This document shows positions 4,745 to 5,868 of a stretch of DNA of 5,868 nt, piece by piece. Position 1 is the stretch's first letter, and every line of letters begins with the position of its first letter. The notes beneath the pieces were generated by a model, which made no database searches, was not told the origin of the DNA, and saw only the letters and a program-made list of their open reading frames with translations. Source of the DNA: Deltaproteobacteria bacterium (GTDB lineage Bacteria; Desulfobacterota_B; Binatia; UBA9968); contig JAUXIP010000149.1 in assembly GCA_030620935.1 (NCBI GenBank), forward strand, positions 1-5,868. The letters run 5' to 3'. The position numbers and the translations under genes were made by a program.

Positions 4745-5868
4745 ATGGGACAAGCCGTCATCATTCTATTTCTAGCCTTTTTTATCCTGGAGTTCCTGAT
4801 CGAGTCAGGGCTCAACGAGACAAACCTCCGTTATGTCCGTAGGCGCTGGACAGAGCGAAACATCCCCGACTTCCTGCGGAGCCGGATAAGCGATGAAGAT
4901 TTCCACAAGTCTGTGGAATACACGCTTGCCAAAGGCCGCTTTCAGCGCTGGGCTGAAGTTTATGGGAGCTTGATTGTCCTGTTGGTCCTGTTCGGAGGGG
5001 TGCTCCCGACAGTGGACCATCTTTCCCAGAGCCTGGGCAATCAAGTCTCACCAAACCTACAGGCTACGGGAATTTTGTTATGTTTCTGCGTGGGCTTGGT
5101 CTTTTCCGTTCTGAGTTTGCCGATCGATCTCTACTCCACCTTCGTGATCGAAGAGCGGTTCGGCTTTAACAAATCCACTCTCAAACTCTACATCACCGAC
5201 AAGCTGAAAGGGCTGCTCCTCGGAGTCGTGATCGGCGTTCCCTTTCTCTTCGGCGTGCTATGGCTGATGAAAGCATCGGGCACCTATTGGTGGCTCTGGG
5301 CTTTTCTCTTTATCTTTGGCTTTCAGTTCCTGATGGTGATCATCTACCCGACATTGATCGCACCCCTGTTTAACAAATTCGAGCCCTTAAAAGAGGGGGA
5401 GCTGCGCCAGGAGATATTAGCTTTAGCCGATCAAGTGGGCTTTAAGACCGGAGGCATCTACACAATGGACGGCTCGAAACGCTCAGGCCACTCCAATGCC
5501 TACTTTACCGGGATAGGGAGAATTAAACGGATCGTTCTTTTCGACACATTGATTGAGCAGATGACAATCGACCAAGGCCTGGCCGTCCTAGCCCATGAGA
5601 TGGGCCATTACAAGATGAAGCATATTCGTAGAATGCTCGTGGTCAGAGGACTGTTCCTCTTGGTCGGTCTCTATATACTCAGTCTGCTGGTAGATTACGA
5701 GCCGATGTTCCGTGCCTTCGGTCTGGAAAAGCCGTCCAACCACGGTGCTTTGGTTCTTTTCAGCTTGCTCTCCGGGCCCTTTACTTTTTTTCTCGGCCCA
5801 TTGATGAACCGCCTGTCCCGCAAGCACGAATACGAAGCCGACCGCTTCGCGGCACGGACCTTGAAGGA
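4745..5868 (+). CDS. M48 family (Ste24/CAAX protease 1-like) membrane zinc metalloprotease, C-terminus cut off
   Basis: The frame is open from ATG 4745 to the right edge, giving 374 residues; full-length family members are about 410-420. The zinc site is visible: HEMGH at 284-288, with the third ligand Glu362 in HEYEAD (361-366). Other family signatures are PLFNKFEPL (207-215), SNAYFTG (250-256) and KRIVLFDTL (261-269). Hydrophobic segments lie at about 2-20, 73-92, 107-128, 156-176, 181-206, 297-317 and 334-352, fitting the multi-pass membrane fold with the active site inside a chamber. In eukaryotes Ste24 cleaves prenylated proteins. Bacterial homologues lack that substrate and are generally linked to membrane protein turnover. 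Its place 56 nt after clpA, same strand and with no terminator between, suggests one transcript and a quality-control role; this is inference. An in-frame TGA lies upstream (about 4706-4708) and the only codons between are not usual starts, so ATG 4745 is the best start. No Shine-Dalgarno sequence precedes it; the leader is pyrimidine-rich instead. Confidence 0.92.
   Translation, partial: MGQAVIILFLAFFILEFLIESGLNETNLRYVRRRWTERNIPDFLRSRISDEDFHKSVEYTLAKGRFQRWAEVYGSLIVLLVLFGGVLPTVDHLSQSLGNQVSPNLQATGILLCFCVGLVFSVLSLPIDLYSTFVIEERFGFNKSTLKLYITDKLKGLLLGVVIGVPFLFGVLWLMKASGTYWWLWAFLFIFGFQFLMVIIYPTLIAPLFNKFEPLKEGELRQEILALADQVGFKTGGIYTMDGSKRSGHSNAYFTGIGRIKRIVLFDTLIEQMTIDQGLAVLAHEMGHYKMKHIRRMLVVRGLFLLVGLYILSLLVDYEPMFRAFGLEKPSNHGALVLFSLLSGPFTFFLGPLMNRLSRKHEYEADRFAARTLK

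Noticed and set aside
4805..5827. Minus-strand small open frames opposite the membrane protease
   Set aside because: They are antisense to the M48 protease frame, which carries HEMGH and HEYEAD in one uninterrupted reading.

Overview
The window reads as ordinary chromosomal sequence from a Gram-negative-type bacterium of moderately high GC. Five protein genes are visible, two of them cut by the window edges. The set is a fused gamma-alpha 2-oxoacid:ferredoxin oxidoreductase subunit, a four-CBS-domain protein, a ClpS-ClpA pair, and an M48/Ste24-type membrane protease. This would suit a deep-branching anaerobic or microaerophilic lineage with a ferredoxin-linked TCA or reductive TCA step (Nitrospirota, NC10 or a former deltaproteobacterial group). 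That placement is an inference from protein style, not a demonstrated assignment.

Layout. On the minus strand, the left edge to 927 is the N-terminal 309 residues of a KorA-type subunit. It lies 97 nt downstream of a 286-residue CBS protein (1025-1885, minus), so the two may share a transcript running leftward. From 1886 to 2077 lies a divergent intergenic region with a credible sigma70-like promoter facing right and three CCGNCGG sites. On the plus strand, clpS (2078-2392) and clpA (2394-4688) are separated by one base and are almost certainly co-translated. A 56-nt spacer built largely of a degenerate 7-nt tandem repeat follows. Then comes a Ste24-like zinc metalloprotease (4745 to the right edge), whose HEMGH motif and third zinc ligand are both visible before the cut.

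How the parts work together. The right half is a protein quality-control cluster. ClpS selects substrates by their N-terminal residue and hands them to the ClpA unfoldase, which docks on a ClpP encoded elsewhere. The downstream membrane protease may add a membrane-associated proteolytic activity. The left half is metabolic: KorA with a KorB expected beyond the left edge would interconvert 2-oxoglutarate and succinyl-CoA with ferredoxin, and the adjacent CBS protein is a candidate adenylate sensor of unknown target.

No RNA gene, CRISPR array, insertion sequence, attachment site or origin was seen, and no stretch over 300 nt lacks a gene. I found no convincing undescribed system. The points most worth a second look are the Lys at the ClpS specificity-gate position, the heptad repeat in the clpA-protease spacer, the CCGNCGG sites in the clpS leader, and the uninterrupted 132-codon duplication inside the CBS gene.
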